A stretch of 64,000 nucleotides of DNA, taken from Croceimicrobium sp965656185. GTDB taxonomy: Bacteria; Bacteroidota; Bacteroidia; Flavobacteriales; Schleiferiaceae. A model generated the notes under the pieces. The model was not told the DNA's origin, ran no database searches, and saw nothing but the letters and a program-made list of their open reading frames with translations. How positions within the stretch are numbered: the first letter of the stretch is position 1; each line of letters starts with the position of its first letter. Below, in pieces: positions 49,646 to 58,664 of the stretch. Where the stretch lies: positions 1 through 64,000 of the forward strand of contig CBFHJH010000002.1 in NCBI GenBank assembly GCA_965656185.1, written 5' to 3'. The position numbers and the translations under genes were made by a program.

Positions 49646-51535
49646 ATGGCCCAGTCCAACAAGGGTAATTCCTATAACTTTATTTTTCTAGCATTAATGG
49701 TGTTATTGCCCATTTTGCAAGTAACTAGCCTTCAGGATAACACCCTCCTTTCGCGCTTTTTAGTACTCGATTTATTTGGCCTCGCCACCTTCGTTTTTTT
49801 GCGAAAAGACCTAAAGGACTTAAGCTTAAATGCAGCATCGCTAATTAGTTTGGGCGCCTTTAGCCTCTTATTGCTTTTTGCCGCTTTCACGGCCCATAAT
49901 ACTTCGGAGGGCTGGGGAGCCTTGGCCCGTTACTTTTCATTTTTACCACTTTTCATCCTTTTGCAGGTTGCCTTTCGGCGGAAGCGATTACAGCCAAAAA
50001 ACCTGCTCCAGGCGGCGGTACTATTCGCTGCCCTGGCGGCCCTTCCTACCTTATTCCAGCTTTTCAAGTCCTTAGCTTCGGGCGATTTCTTTGCCGATAT
50101 CTACACTATTACCGGCACTTTCAGCCACAAGAACCTTTTGGCTTCCGCTTTAATGTTAAGCTTTCCTTTTGTACTGGCCGCTTGGGCGGCCTTGGATAAG
50201 ATGTGGTCTAAAGCAGCTATGTTCCTAGCTCTGCTGATCATCGTCGAATTATTCGTCCTACGGACTAGAGGGGTGTGGTTGGGCCTAATTGGCGCTAGTT
50301 TCATCAGTGCCTTGTTTCTAAAATGGGCGAAAAATGAGGCACTTCAAATTAACCGGAAGTGGACCATTATCCTGGCTTCTACGGGGCTTCTTATTTTGGT
50401 GGCCCTCTTTTTATCGCCGCAGATCAAAGCAGGCTTCACCAATAGCAGTAATGTTCAGAAGCGTTTGGTTTTCTGGGAGAATAGCCTAGAAATGGTTCAG
50501 GAAAACCCGATAAGTGGAGTAGGACTTGGCAATTGGCGTTTATTCTTCCCTAAGTATGGTTTGCAGGAAGTAGATGAGAACACCCGCCAAGGGATTACCC
50601 ATATTCAACGACCTCATAACGACTTCCTCTGGGTTTGGGCCGAGGCAGGACCCATTGCGCTCTTGGCCTTGCTTAGCATTTACCTTTTGGCCTTCCGGCA
50701 GGTGGCTAAGAATTTACGCTCCTTAAGTGGTAGCGAAGTTTACCTCCAGGCAGCGGCCCTATTTTCCTTGCTGGCTTACGGTATTTTCTCTTTTGGTGAT
50801 TTCCCGATCGAAAGGGCACCGCATACGCTGTGGTGGATGCTCTCTTTAGCGATCATCTTTTACCCGTCCAAGGCTAAGGTGAAGGCGGAAATTCCCACCT
50901 ACCTTGGTACAGGCCTCCTGCTAGTGGCGCTTTTTATCAATTGGCAACGTTTTAAGGCAGAGCAAGGCATGTCGGAGGTCTTAAAGTCCAATGCCAACCG
51001 CAATGTAGCCGCGATCATCCCGGCGGCGGATCAGGTATATTCGGAATGGTATAAGGTGGATAATTTTGCCAATCCGGTAAGGTATTATTCCGGTAAGGGC
51101 TATTTGTTTAGTCAAAGGAGAGCAGAAGCTTTGCGTGACCTCCAAATAGCAATGGAAGATGCTCCCTACAATATCTTGGTTTATGATGCTTTGGCTCAGT
51201 ATTATGCCCAAGGTCAGAAATTAGACCAGGCTTTGGATTATGCGGCCCAAGGCTTAGCTATTTCACCGCAGTTTAAACCCTTGTTATTGCTGAGTGCGGA
51301 AATTCACCTACAGCGGAAAGATTTTGCCGAGGCATTAGCCTTGTTGAATCGTCATGAGCCACGATCTCAGGACCGTCGTTATATGCAGGACCTTGCCGGT
51401 GCCTTGCGTGGAGCTTTGAATACTTACGAGCAGCACGGTCGTTTTGCGCCGATGATGGAGCATCTAAAGAATAGTGGTCCGCTAAATAGTCCCGAAGATT
51501 ACCTGCGTGCTTATCGCCAAAAACGCGGTATTTAG
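49646..51535 (+). CDS. O-antigen ligase (Wzy_C/WaaL-like) with C-terminal TPR region
   Basis: 629 residues. About eleven membrane helices up to residue 440, then a soluble region with TPR-like repeats ('YLFSQRRAEALRDLQIAMED', 'LDQALDYAAQGLAISPQFKP', 'KDFAEALALLNRHEP'). The large periplasmic loop carries 'ENPISGVGLGNWRLFFP' and 'RPHNDFLWVWAEAGPIALLA', the hallmark 'H.D.L...AE.G' of O-antigen ligases/polymerases. It joins or polymerises glycan in the periplasm, consistent with the glycosyltransferases and sulfotransferases that follow. The stop is 1 bp from the convergent glycosyltransferase. Confidence 0.9.
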   Translation: MAQSNKGNSYNFIFLALMVLLPILQVTSLQDNTLLSRFLVLDLFGLATFVFLRKDLKDLSLNAASLISLGAFSLLLLFAAFTAHNTSEGWGALARYFSFLPLFILLQVAFRRKRLQPKNLLQAAVLFAALAALPTLFQLFKSLASGDFFADIYTITGTFSHKNLLASALMLSFPFVLAAWAALDKMWSKAAMFLALLIIVELFVLRTRGVWLGLIGASFISALFLKWAKNEALQINRKWTIILASTGLLILVALFLSPQIKAGFTNSSNVQKRLVFWENSLEMVQENPISGVGLGNWRLFFPKYGLQEVDENTRQGITHIQRPHNDFLWVWAEAGPIALLALLSIYLLAFRQVAKNLRSLSGSEVYLQAAALFSLLAYGIFSFGDFPIERAPHTLWWMLSLAIIFYPSKAKVKAEIPTYLGTGLLLVALFINWQRFKAEQGMSEVLKSNANRNVAAIIPAADQVYSEWYKVDNFANPVRYYSGKGYLFSQRRAEALRDLQIAMEDAPYNILVYDALAQYYAQGQKLDQALDYAAQGLAISPQFKPLLLLSAEIHLQRKDFAEALALLNRHEPRSQDRRYMQDLAGALRGALNTYEQHGRFAPMMEHLKNSGPLNSPEDYLRAYRQKRGI

Positions 51536-51536
51536 T

Positions 51537-52409
51537 TTACCACTTTAGCCCTAAGAAATTCATCAGGCGTAAGCCTAGAATCTTGAAGCTGCGGGAATCT
51601 GCGGCAGAATAATAATGATGGGCACGGTGGTGTAATCCGCGTTTCTGACAAAAGCGGGCGGCTTCGTAAAACTTTCTTTGCATGGCTTTTTCGAAACTGG
51701 TTCGTGGATACAATCCTTGCTCATGGAAGTGCTCATAAACGGCCTCCACCTTTTTCAGATGCTCTTCTAAACGGGTACTCATGCCTCCGTCTTCGCGGTA
51801 ATAGCTTTTCGCTTCGGGCCAATAACAAAAGTGTTTATGGGCTGCTAGCAATTCGAGCCAGAGGTATAGATCTTCCGCACCATGAAAGGCAGGATCTGTT
51901 TGAAAGGGAAATTTCAAAGCCGTTTCACGCTTAAGGATCGCTGCCGAGGGCACGATAGGCAAACCTTTGTCTAAAATGTCTTGCGCCTCATTTAGGGCAA
52001 AGACCTTGCGGGGCCGATTTTCTTTAAGGCCAAAATTATCCACCGCATGATAAAGTACATCACATTCGGTATCGCGGCTCAGGTATTGGTAACAAGACTC
52101 TAATTTGTGTTCTTCCCAAAGGTCATCGGCATCGAGAAAAGCGCAATAGCTTCCGGTGGCCGTGGCAATGGCACGGTTGCGACTGGCCCCTAAACCTAGG
52201 TTTTCTTGGTTTATTATCTGATAGCTAATGCCGCTTTGTTCTTGCAGGAAATTTTCCATGATGGCCCTAGATCGGTCTTCGCTGCCATCATTTACAATGA
52301 TCAATTCCCAGTCTTTAAAAGTCTGGGCGCAGACCGAATCCAAACAATCTTCGATGCTGTCTTGCGCGTTAAAAACGGGCACTATTATGGAATAAAATAC
52401 ATGACTCAT
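51537..52409 (-). CDS. Glycosyltransferase family 2
   Basis: 290 residues, GT-A fold. 'SIIVPVFNAQDSIEDCLDSV' opening, 'IIVNDGSEDRS' nucleotide-site region, DxD-type 'CAFLDADDLWEEH' and later 'GAEDLYLWLELL'. It starts in the last bases of the upstream glycosyltransferase gene (4-bp overlap), so the two are translated together. Donor and acceptor sugars cannot be read from sequence. Confidence 0.92.
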   Translation of the reverse strand: MSHVFYSIIVPVFNAQDSIEDCLDSVCAQTFKDWELIIVNDGSEDRSRAIMENFLQEQSGISYQIINQENLGLGASRNRAIATATGSYCAFLDADDLWEEHKLESCYQYLSRDTECDVLYHAVDNFGLKENRPRKVFALNEAQDILDKGLPIVPSAAILKRETALKFPFQTDPAFHGAEDLYLWLELLAAHKHFCYWPEAKSYYREDGGMSTRLEEHLKKVEAVYEHFHEQGLYPRTSFEKAMQRKFYEAARFCQKRGLHHRAHHYYSAADSRSFKILGLRLMNFLGLKW

Positions 52410-53434
52410 TTATCCCAATATTTACCAGGTTTTAGTTTGGAGCGAAATTTTTTAATTGGCTTTAGTAAACCTAAGAAACCGAGAAAATCTCGGAAATAGG
52501 TGATTATAAAGGTGAGGAAAATACGCCAGGCCAGCGGTTTTTTAAGCTCCTTAAAAACGCTATACATCTTTTTATTAATGCGCCAGTTTTCGGCGTTTAG
52601 ACTGTGATAGGGTAAATTGCCCATCCACCAATTTCCGAATTCACTCAAGGCGGCATCGGCCTCTTTATCGGCCTCCTTTAAACCTTTCCGCAATAAACTA
52701 TTTATAGCATAAAGCTCCTCGTATACCGAAGCGCGCTTTATCGATTGAGAGCGCTGGGTTTTTTTATGGACCCTAAAATAATTTAGTTCCTTATTCACAA
52801 AGGCCAAGTCCCATTGCAGTAGGATCTTGGCGTAAAGATGCCAGTCGCCATTTAGCCTAAATTTGGGATCGGCGCCTCCTGCTTGCTCATAGGCTTGCCG
52901 ACGGATCAGGATCCCGCTGGCATTGGGTATCGGGTTGTGATGCAAAAGCCAATCACGGCAGGCTTTTTCGCCCGAAACGATAAAATCACTTTCCCAAGCT
53001 TTGGACTTATAGATAAAAGCTAAGTTTTCGGCGTAGGAGTGCAAAGGCTGGTCGGCTTCATCTACCATAAAGGAATGACCGTAGGCGATTCCCACTGTAG
53101 GGTTTTCATCCAACACCTTGCTAAGCGTTTCAAGTAAATCGGCTTTACAATGATCATCACTTTCGGCGATCCAGAGATATTCCCCTTTGGCAAGGGCAGC
53201 ACCGCGGTTCCACTGCACGAAAGGAGAACCAGAGTTTTCCGCATTGATGACCAATTGACTCTCGGGCTGGGATCGATGAAATTCCTCTAGAATTTTCGGG
53301 CTTCCGTCTTTGCTGGCGTCATCGAGCAGAATAAGTTCGTAATCATCAAAGCTTTGGGCCTTGATAGAGCGGAGTCTTTGCTCTAAATATTGCTCGTGCT
53401 GGTAATTGGGGACGATGACCGAAACCTTAGGCAT
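52406..53434 (-). CDS. Glycosyltransferase family 2
   Basis: 342 residues from the ATG at 53434, which overlaps the end of the sulfotransferase gene by 8 bp; a start 8 codons upstream is less likely. 'VSVIVPNYQHEQYLEQRLRS', 'LILLDDASKDGSP' and 'YLWIAESDDHCKADLLE' are the GT2 motifs. The basic C-terminus ('LLKPIKKFRSKLKPGKYWDK') suggests membrane-surface association. Middle gene of the three-gene surface-glycan operon. Confidence 0.92.
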   Translation of the reverse strand: MPKVSVIVPNYQHEQYLEQRLRSIKAQSFDDYELILLDDASKDGSPKILEEFHRSQPESQLVINAENSGSPFVQWNRGAALAKGEYLWIAESDDHCKADLLETLSKVLDENPTVGIAYGHSFMVDEADQPLHSYAENLAFIYKSKAWESDFIVSGEKACRDWLLHHNPIPNASGILIRRQAYEQAGGADPKFRLNGDWHLYAKILLQWDLAFVNKELNYFRVHKKTQRSQSIKRASVYEELYAINSLLRKGLKEADKEADAALSEFGNWWMGNLPYHSLNAENWRINKKMYSVFKELKKPLAWRIFLTFIITYFRDFLGFLGLLKPIKKFRSKLKPGKYWDK

Positions 53435-54077
53435 GGAGCAGGGCTTTAAGGTTGGCACTTACCGACTTTCCAGTAAATTTTTCGAGGGCCTGAACCGTTT
53501 CTTGGTCTAAAGCACAAAGCTTGTTGTAATCGATTTCTAGGTAACTGGCGCCTAGTTTGTTGTGATAAGAACGCGCTTGGTCTACATAGCTTTGATGCAG
53601 CTTTTCGCAAAAGGCCTTATCCTTTAATTCTTCCGCAAAAACTTCACCTTCTAATTGGTTGCGTTTTTGAAGGGAACGAACCACCGCGGCTTGATCACGG
53701 AAAATATGGATCACTTTGGCCCCAGGGAAAAGCTGAAGCCACATATCCAGCATAAAGGTATTTCGAGGGTCTTTCCAACCCCAGTCTTCGGCTCTTAACC
53801 ATTGTTTAAAGCGCGCCCAGCGACCATTTAACTTGTAGTGTTCCCGGTATAAAATTTCGGCGCTAAAATTGGTCCAATGTTCTTTCCCAGGAACCGCAGG
53901 CTTATGCCAGTCCAGTCCAGCCGACCATAGTACTTGTTGGTTTACACTCAGAAAATGCATAGCCTCGAAATTATGGTCTTTGATCAAGCCCATAAAAATC
54001 CCTGATCTTTCCAGTACCTTTGCTAGGAAAGAAGTGCCGCTGCGGTGCATGCCTATAATGATAAACGGAGGACGCAT
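53427..54077 (-). CDS. Sulfotransferase family protein
   Basis: 216 residues. The 5'-phosphosulfate-binding loop is at the N-terminus ('FIIIGMHRSGTSFLAKVLE') and the 3'-phosphate site region is 'KVIHIFRDQAAVVRSLQKRN'. It transfers sulfate from PAPS, probably to a sugar being built by the two glycosyltransferases encoded after it. First gene of the minus-strand operon; only 8 bp separate its start from a second, unrelated-type sulfotransferase gene on the plus strand. Confidence 0.88.
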   Translation of the reverse strand: MRPPFIIIGMHRSGTSFLAKVLERSGIFMGLIKDHNFEAMHFLSVNQQVLWSAGLDWHKPAVPGKEHWTNFSAEILYREHYKLNGRWARFKQWLRAEDWGWKDPRNTFMLDMWLQLFPGAKVIHIFRDQAAVVRSLQKRNQLEGEVFAEELKDKAFCEKLHQSYVDQARSYHNKLGASYLEIDYNKLCALDQETVQALEKFTGKSVSANLKALLHA

Positions 54078-54085
54078 TCTTTATA

Positions 54086-54805
54086 ATGAGTGATCAAAGA
54101 AAGATAATTTTTCTCCACCTGCCTAAAACTGGCGGTACTTCCCTGGTTAATATCCTGCATCAACATTACCGCCTGGAGAATAGCGCTTTACTTTTAGGTG
54201 ACGATAGCGAGAATCTTAAGCGAGTGGTTCAAGAAGGGAAATCTTTTATTCACGGCCATTTCTCCACAAAGCTCATAGACCAAACCGAGGTGCATTCATT
54301 TTTTAAGGCTTGCCTTTTCCGAGACGCGGCAGATCGAGTTATTTCACGTTATGTACACTTGGTAAATAGCGAAGAAGCACGGCTAAAAGAGGAGTTCGCA
54401 AATTACACCGGATTTGAAGACTATTTAAAAAGCTCCTATGCCGATAATTGGCAATGTAGGATGCTGGCTGGGCTGTGGCATGAGGGCCGAGTAGACGAGC
54501 AAATATTCGACCAAGCGAAGGAGAATCTCAATAAATTTGATTGGGTGGCCCGCATGGAGGATCTGCCTGAAGCGGCTTTGGACTTAAGTTTAAAGTTGGG
54601 TTTTAGCAATTATTCCAAGACCCATCTTAACAGTCGTCGTTCGGAGCAACTTTGGCGAGAGCTTGACTTTAAACATCGCGATGAGATCGAAAGTCTCAAT
54701 ATTTGGGACCAGAAATTAATAGCTATAGTAGGGCAGCGTTATCAGGAAAAGCTGGCAATTCCGATAATGAAGCAACTGAAGCTAAAATTGAAGCATTTGA
54801 TCTAA
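54086..54805 (+). CDS. Sulfotransferase family 2 (heparan-sulfate-type) protein
   Basis: 239 residues. 'IIFLHLPKTGGTSLVNILHQ' is the PAPS loop of the Sulfotransfer_2 group (LPKTGGTS), and 'FKACLFRDAADRVISRYVHL' is the second PAPS region. It resembles polysaccharide O-sulfotransferases more than the neighbouring one does, so the cluster may add sulfate at two positions of a surface glycan (inference). Ends in a 4-bp overlap with a convergent lipoprotein gene. Confidence 0.88.
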   Translation: MSDQRKIIFLHLPKTGGTSLVNILHQHYRLENSALLLGDDSENLKRVVQEGKSFIHGHFSTKLIDQTEVHSFFKACLFRDAADRVISRYVHLVNSEEARLKEEFANYTGFEDYLKSSYADNWQCRMLAGLWHEGRVDEQIFDQAKENLNKFDWVARMEDLPEAALDLSLKLGFSNYSKTHLNSRRSEQLWRELDFKHRDEIESLNIWDQKLIAIVGQRYQEKLAIPIMKQLKLKLKHLI

Positions 54806-55191
54806 AAGTCTAAAGCGTCGATTTCGAAGTAATAATTATGCACGGCGCTCCGTCCTTGGTCATCCACATCGGTAGACCAGTTTTCTTGACGTAGTATGTC
54901 CTTTTTAAGACTGTCGCCAGCCACGTTGGTAATGACCAATGTTTCATCAAAGAAATTAGAAGGCGCCCAAGCCTGAGACTCTACTCCGCGCTTTGACCAA
55001 GATATAATCTGTTTTTCCTCGCCGCCCGCAATGTTTTCATTGATTTCACTACCGTGAATTATGTCGGTTCCTTTTACTTGTATACTACTCGAAGTACGGT
55101 TTTCGAGGTGTAAGTAAAAATAGCTTTCGGTTTCACAACTAGAGAAAACCAGGCTTGCCCAAAAGGCGATAATGAGCTGAATCTTTTTCAT
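54802..55191 (-). CDS. Hypothetical lipoprotein
   Basis: 129 residues. Lipobox 'LVFSSC' (Cys19). The mature part is beta-rich ('YFYLHLENRTSSSIQVKGTD', 'DETLVITNVAGDSLKKDIL') and could be a small Ig-like or lectin-like domain; no family is recognised. Alone on its transcript as far as can be seen. Confidence 0.65.
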   Translation of the reverse strand: MKKIQLIIAFWASLVFSSCETESYFYLHLENRTSSSIQVKGTDIIHGSEINENIAGGEEKQIISWSKRGVESQAWAPSNFFDETLVITNVAGDSLKKDILRQENWSTDVDDQGRSAVHNYYFEIDALDF

Positions 55192-55255
55192 GGGTTATAC
55201 TTCCGTCTTTAAAAAAGCGGAGCCAAAATTAATGAAGCTTGGGGACCAATAATTC

Positions 55256-55837
55256 CTAAAGAGCGGTAATAATTGCTTCTGCCACTCTTTTCTGGTTCTC
55301 TGCATTAGCCCAAAAGGCATATTCCATTGGGTTGTTTAGGTTGCCAAACTCAATAAGCACAGCGGGGGCTTCCCAATTGTTAAGTAAATAGAAGTTAGAT
55401 CGATGTTGCGCACTTTTCCCCAACATGGGGTCAAGTTGCTGCGCGATGGCACTAAGGGCTTCATTACTAGCGTCTAAGGCCGACTGATCAGTGCCGAGGT
55501 GATAATTAACTCCTGCCGCTTCGCCGTTTTTATTGGAGCCAAAGTGTATTGAGATTACCAAATCGGGGGCGATTTCATTTACGAGTTGAGCCCTTTCACG
55601 AAGGTTTAAATACTCATCTTTATCGCGGAGCAGCACCAATTCTAGATCTGAGTTTTGGGCAAATTCTCTCAGCTGTAAAGCCAAGGCTAAACTCAACTCT
55701 TTTTCACTGAGTTGGTCGGTAGTAGCCCCAAAATCTTTACCACCATGCGAAACATCGATTACGATCGTTTTCATGGGATCGCCGGCACTTAGGTTTAAGG
55801 CTAAACTGAGACTAAGTAGTAAATGGGTAAATTTCAT
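55256..55837 (-). CDS. N-acetylmuramoyl-L-alanine amidase (Amidase_3)
   Basis: 193 residues with a signal peptide (about 1-19). Zinc ligands H31 ('IDVSHGGKDFG'), E45 ('SEKELSLALAL') and H98 ('VISIHFGSNKNG'), and catalytic Glu E164 ('VLIEFGNLNNP'). The usual DPGHGG motif reads DVSHGG here. It cleaves the amide bond between N-acetylmuramic acid and the stem peptide in the periplasm. No inhibitory helix or peptidoglycan-binding domain is seen. It starts in a 4-bp overlap with the secreted protein upstream, so the two are co-expressed. Confidence 0.88.
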   Translation of the reverse strand: MKFTHLLLSLSLALNLSAGDPMKTIVIDVSHGGKDFGATTDQLSEKELSLALALQLREFAQNSDLELVLLRDKDEYLNLRERAQLVNEIAPDLVISIHFGSNKNGEAAGVNYHLGTDQSALDASNEALSAIAQQLDPMLGKSAQHRSNFYLLNNWEAPAVLIEFGNLNNPMEYAFWANAENQKRVAEAIITAL

Positions 55838-56268
55838 TTTTCTGGATTTTCGGTTAAAATCTCGGATTCAATGGGAATGGTGAAGCTTAGGTAATCATTG
55901 CCCTCTCGGTATTCAATGATCGCCTCATCGATCTTACTGCTGTGCTCTACATGCACAGGGCCACCATTCCAAGTAAAACCACGTGGCGCGCGCACGATCA
56001 GGATACTTCTAGCCCCATGAACCATGAGGGCTGAGCGAAAGTTTCCGCAATTAAGGATACCGCCGATCGAATCCGTTTCATGACCCTCGAAAAAACTAAT
56101 ACCAAGATCTGGTTGGGAGATAATCGCGCCCTCGGTCATTAAATAAGCCACTTTAAGCGAGTCGGGCATGGGTTCACCGTTGCAGCTTTTGGTACTGTCG
56201 TTCTTGATTTGGCCGAAGCTCACGAGGGTGAGCATAATCATAAATAAGCTGAAGTGAAATTTTTGCAA
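55834..56268 (-). CDS. Secreted protein of unknown function, coupled to the amidase
   Basis: 144 residues with a signal peptide ('FSLFMIMLTLVSFGQ'). Cysteines in 'KSCNGEP' and 'ILNCGNFRSA' could form a disulphide; 'RSILIVRAPRGFTWNGGPVH' and 'EYREGNDYLSFTIPI' are beta-like. I do not recognise it. Its end overlaps the amidase start by 4 bp. Confidence 0.65.
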   Translation of the reverse strand: MQKFHFSLFMIMLTLVSFGQIKNDSTKSCNGEPMPDSLKVAYLMTEGAIISQPDLGISFFEGHETDSIGGILNCGNFRSALMVHGARSILIVRAPRGFTWNGGPVHVEHSSKIDEAIIEYREGNDYLSFTIPIESEILTENPEK

Positions 56269-56322
56269 AGCGATGGTTTTTTGGTTAGCGATTTGGAAGG
56301 TATTAAAAAGAACGCTAATACT

Positions 56323-57066
56323 CTAGTTTTCTTGTACTTCAATAAAGGGTAAGAGGAAAAGTCCAATGTTTCGGTCCAGGCGCTGGAAGCCCTTTTTATC
56401 GGGACGGTATTCGAAACCAATACCTATTCCACCTCGTCCAATGCTGGGGAAAACTCGAAATTGATCTTCTTCTCTTGAGGAGGGATAGTCGTTGGTGATA
56501 TAGAAAAACGGCAATGCGTCTTCCAGTCCACTTAGTTTTATGGTTTCGCCCATAACACCACCAGTATTGATGCGCAGCTCTCCTTGTTCCGGTAGGTTTA
56601 AGGCAATGTAGTGTAGGGGTTCCAGGGAGACTGTTTTATCATTTATTTGGGTGGCTTGCCAAATTCCTTTTTCATTTAAGGAGCCAATAAGGTAAACCTT
56701 GTTTAAGGGGTACAAACGATGCATGCGCTGAAAAACCCAAGATTCAAGATTCCAAATGCTCATTTCTACTTTTAAACCACTATCCGTTTTTTGAACGGCT
56801 TCGATCCGATAGCCATTGGCCCCATGCAGATTAGCGGTGTCCCAGAATGATTGGTAGAGTTTTCCTAGCTCGGGGCCAACTTTGGGGCAATTTCCTGTAA
56901 GGCTGCCGACATAATGCGAACGGGGGAGTGAAAAATCCTGCGGGATGTAATCGAAGGACTGAGCTGATTCTGCCAATACAGCGTATTGATATAGGTCCTT
57001 AACCTTAACTTTTTGGGCGCTAAGGGTGCCGATCCAGAATAGCAGAAAAAAGCAGTATTTGTACAT
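56323..57066 (-). CDS. Secreted protein of unknown function
   Basis: 247 residues from the ATG at 57066, where a signal peptide starts ('MYKYCFFLLFWIGTLSAQ'). The open frame begins 58 codons earlier inside the neighbouring gene, which is rejected. The text 'QRMHRLYPLNKVYLIGSLNE' and 'GGIGIGFEYRPDKKGFQRLD' suggests a beta-rich outer-surface or periplasmic protein. Not recognised. Confidence 0.65.
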   Translation of the reverse strand: MYKYCFFLLFWIGTLSAQKVKVKDLYQYAVLAESAQSFDYIPQDFSLPRSHYVGSLTGNCPKVGPELGKLYQSFWDTANLHGANGYRIEAVQKTDSGLKVEMSIWNLESWVFQRMHRLYPLNKVYLIGSLNEKGIWQATQINDKTVSLEPLHYIALNLPEQGELRINTGGVMGETIKLSGLEDALPFFYITNDYPSSREEDQFRVFPSIGRGGIGIGFEYRPDKKGFQRLDRNIGLFLLPFIEVQEN

Positions 57067-57082
57067 AGTGAGCATGGAAGCC

Positions 57083-57571
57083 TTAGGGTGTGGTACTGGG
57101 CGGATATTTACCGATTTCGTTCCAAATACTATCGAGCTGAAAAATAAAATTATCGATGCCATTAAGTGGGTCGGTTTCCTGGTAGAGAATGCGGTGAAAG
57201 CTGCTGTCTTTCCGAATGGCCAATTCAATATCACAACCATCGAAGCCTAAGCCACCTTGATTGTAGTTGATGTTTTTAAAAGCGGTCATATCCAAATTAA
57301 GGTAAAGACTATCTAGCCAAGAATGAGGCGTGGTAAAGCTAGTATCGATAATTGTGTCGCCGTTGGCAGTCCAGCCCCTGGCGTTTTGCACGAAATGAAC
57401 CGAATCAACATTGAGGTAAAAGCTATCGGCGCGACTGGCCCAACCACAGGTGCAGTTGTAAGTGATTTCGAGCCCACCTGTTCTAAGAGGCGCTTGGGGA
57501 GCTGGTGGGCTTTCTTTGGTACAAGCGTTTAGACAGCTAATAATGGTTATGTAGAAGAACCACTTTTTCAT
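57083..57571 (-). CDS. Hypothetical lipoprotein
   Basis: 162 residues, lipobox 'CLNAC' (Cys17), Pro-rich spacer 'PPAPQAPLRTGG', then a domain with a 'YNCTCGW' CxC motif and a third Cys in 'GFDGCDIEL'. Aromatic and Asp-rich strands suggest a beta-sandwich. It lies 10 bp downstream of the diheme cytochrome gene and is probably co-transcribed with it and the beta-helix gene. Function unknown. Confidence 0.65.
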   Translation of the reverse strand: MKKWFFYITIISCLNACTKESPPAPQAPLRTGGLEITYNCTCGWASRADSFYLNVDSVHFVQNARGWTANGDTIIDTSFTTPHSWLDSLYLNLDMTAFKNINYNQGGLGFDGCDIELAIRKDSSFHRILYQETDPLNGIDNFIFQLDSIWNEIGKYPPSTTP

Positions 57572-57581
57572 TGGATTCGAT

Positions 57582-58664
57582 CTAAAGGCTTGGCTGTTTT
57601 GGTTCCTTTAGGGTCTGGATCCATTTTTTGATCAGTTTTAGCCCTGCTTGATCATTCAGCTTTCGGCCCAATTCGGGCATCATTACCCCTGGGTCTAAGG
57701 AGGCCATGCGGTGGTATAGAATAGATCCTTCCGGATCACCGGGTTTGAGGGCGAATTTACGACCGCCCGAACCACGTCCAGCGGCTACCGGGCTTTTATA
57801 TAGTCCTAAGCGATAAGGGTCTTTTTCTTGATATCTAAGGTAAAGCCCCGAGTTTTTAGCTGGTCCTTCTCGGCGATGACAGTGCGCACAATTAATATCG
57901 AGATAGGCGCGCGCCCTTTGATCGATCGAAGCCAAGGTATCCGAATAATTCACCATTTTAGGACTCTTATCCTCCCCAGGCCAATTGGCTAGAAGAGCTA
58001 ATTTCTGCCAATGGGCTAACTGATTCGCGGTAGTGGCCTTATACTTGTAGGGATGATTTAGCTGATGGGCCTTGGGGCCGATCGGGCTAATAGCACCATT
58101 GTATTCGTGGCAACTCTTGCATTGTACTTCGTTGGGAACAGAATAATTGAAACGATGCTCTTGACCCGAATTTAGTTGGAGAGCAATAGGGATGCTGGCT
58201 CCCGATAATTGACGGGTAGCCTCGCTTTGTTCTTCATTCCACAAATAGGAAAGCGCTTTCCATGCTTCTTTTTCATGCACTAGCAGGCGGGTTTCCAAAA
58301 TACGTTCTTCGCCAATTTGCGCTGCACTGTAATAAAAGTGCTTGATCAAGATCGTGCCGATAGGAAAATCTAAAACCTCCTCTTCCCGGTAATTGACCGT
58401 GGAGTCTGCGGGAATCTTGAGGAAGCGTTTTTTTAAGGCGTAATCGGTGAAAAGGGGGGAGGCCAGATCATAAGGGATAAGCCCAGCCTTTGGCTGTAAT
58501 TCTCTCAGCGGAAGCTGAAAAAGTTCCCATTCCGATAATTTTTGAGGATAGTCGGAACTTTCTGTAGTCTGCAGTTGGACTTTTTTTATTTGCCTTTTTG
58601 GACTGGTTTCCTGACAGGCGAAAATTAGTCCTAACAGGGCTGAAATTAGGAGAAACTTTCTCAT
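57582..58664 (-). CDS. SO2930-family diheme c-type cytochrome (TIGR03806-like), lipoprotein
   Basis: 360 residues. Lipobox 'LIFAC' (Cys17), then the family opening 'YPQKLSEWELFQ...L.PYDLASPLFTDYALKKRF' of which 'YDLASPLFTDYALKKRF' is visible, and two heme c sites CKSCH (182-186) and CAHCH (259-263, in 'YLDINCAHCHRREGPA'). Proteins of this family are usually paired with a parallel beta-helix lipoprotein, as here: the upstream gene overlaps by 4 bp. Function of the pair is not established; extracellular electron transfer or oxidation of a polymer bound by the helix is speculation. Confidence 0.88.
   Translation of the reverse strand: MRKFLLISALLGLIFACQETSPKRQIKKVQLQTTESSDYPQKLSEWELFQLPLRELQPKAGLIPYDLASPLFTDYALKKRFLKIPADSTVNYREEEVLDFPIGTILIKHFYYSAAQIGEERILETRLLVHEKEAWKALSYLWNEEQSEATRQLSGASIPIALQLNSGQEHRFNYSVPNEVQCKSCHEYNGAISPIGPKAHQLNHPYKYKATTANQLAHWQKLALLANWPGEDKSPKMVNYSDTLASIDQRARAYLDINCAHCHRREGPAKNSGLYLRYQEKDPYRLGLYKSPVAAGRGSGGRKFALKPGDPEGSILYHRMASLDPGVMMPELGRKLNDQAGLKLIKKWIQTLKEPKQPSL

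Noticed and set aside
57067..57240. Upstream extension of the secreted protein at 56323
   Set aside because: The 58 extra codons overlap the neighbouring lipoprotein gene; a signal peptide starts at 57066.
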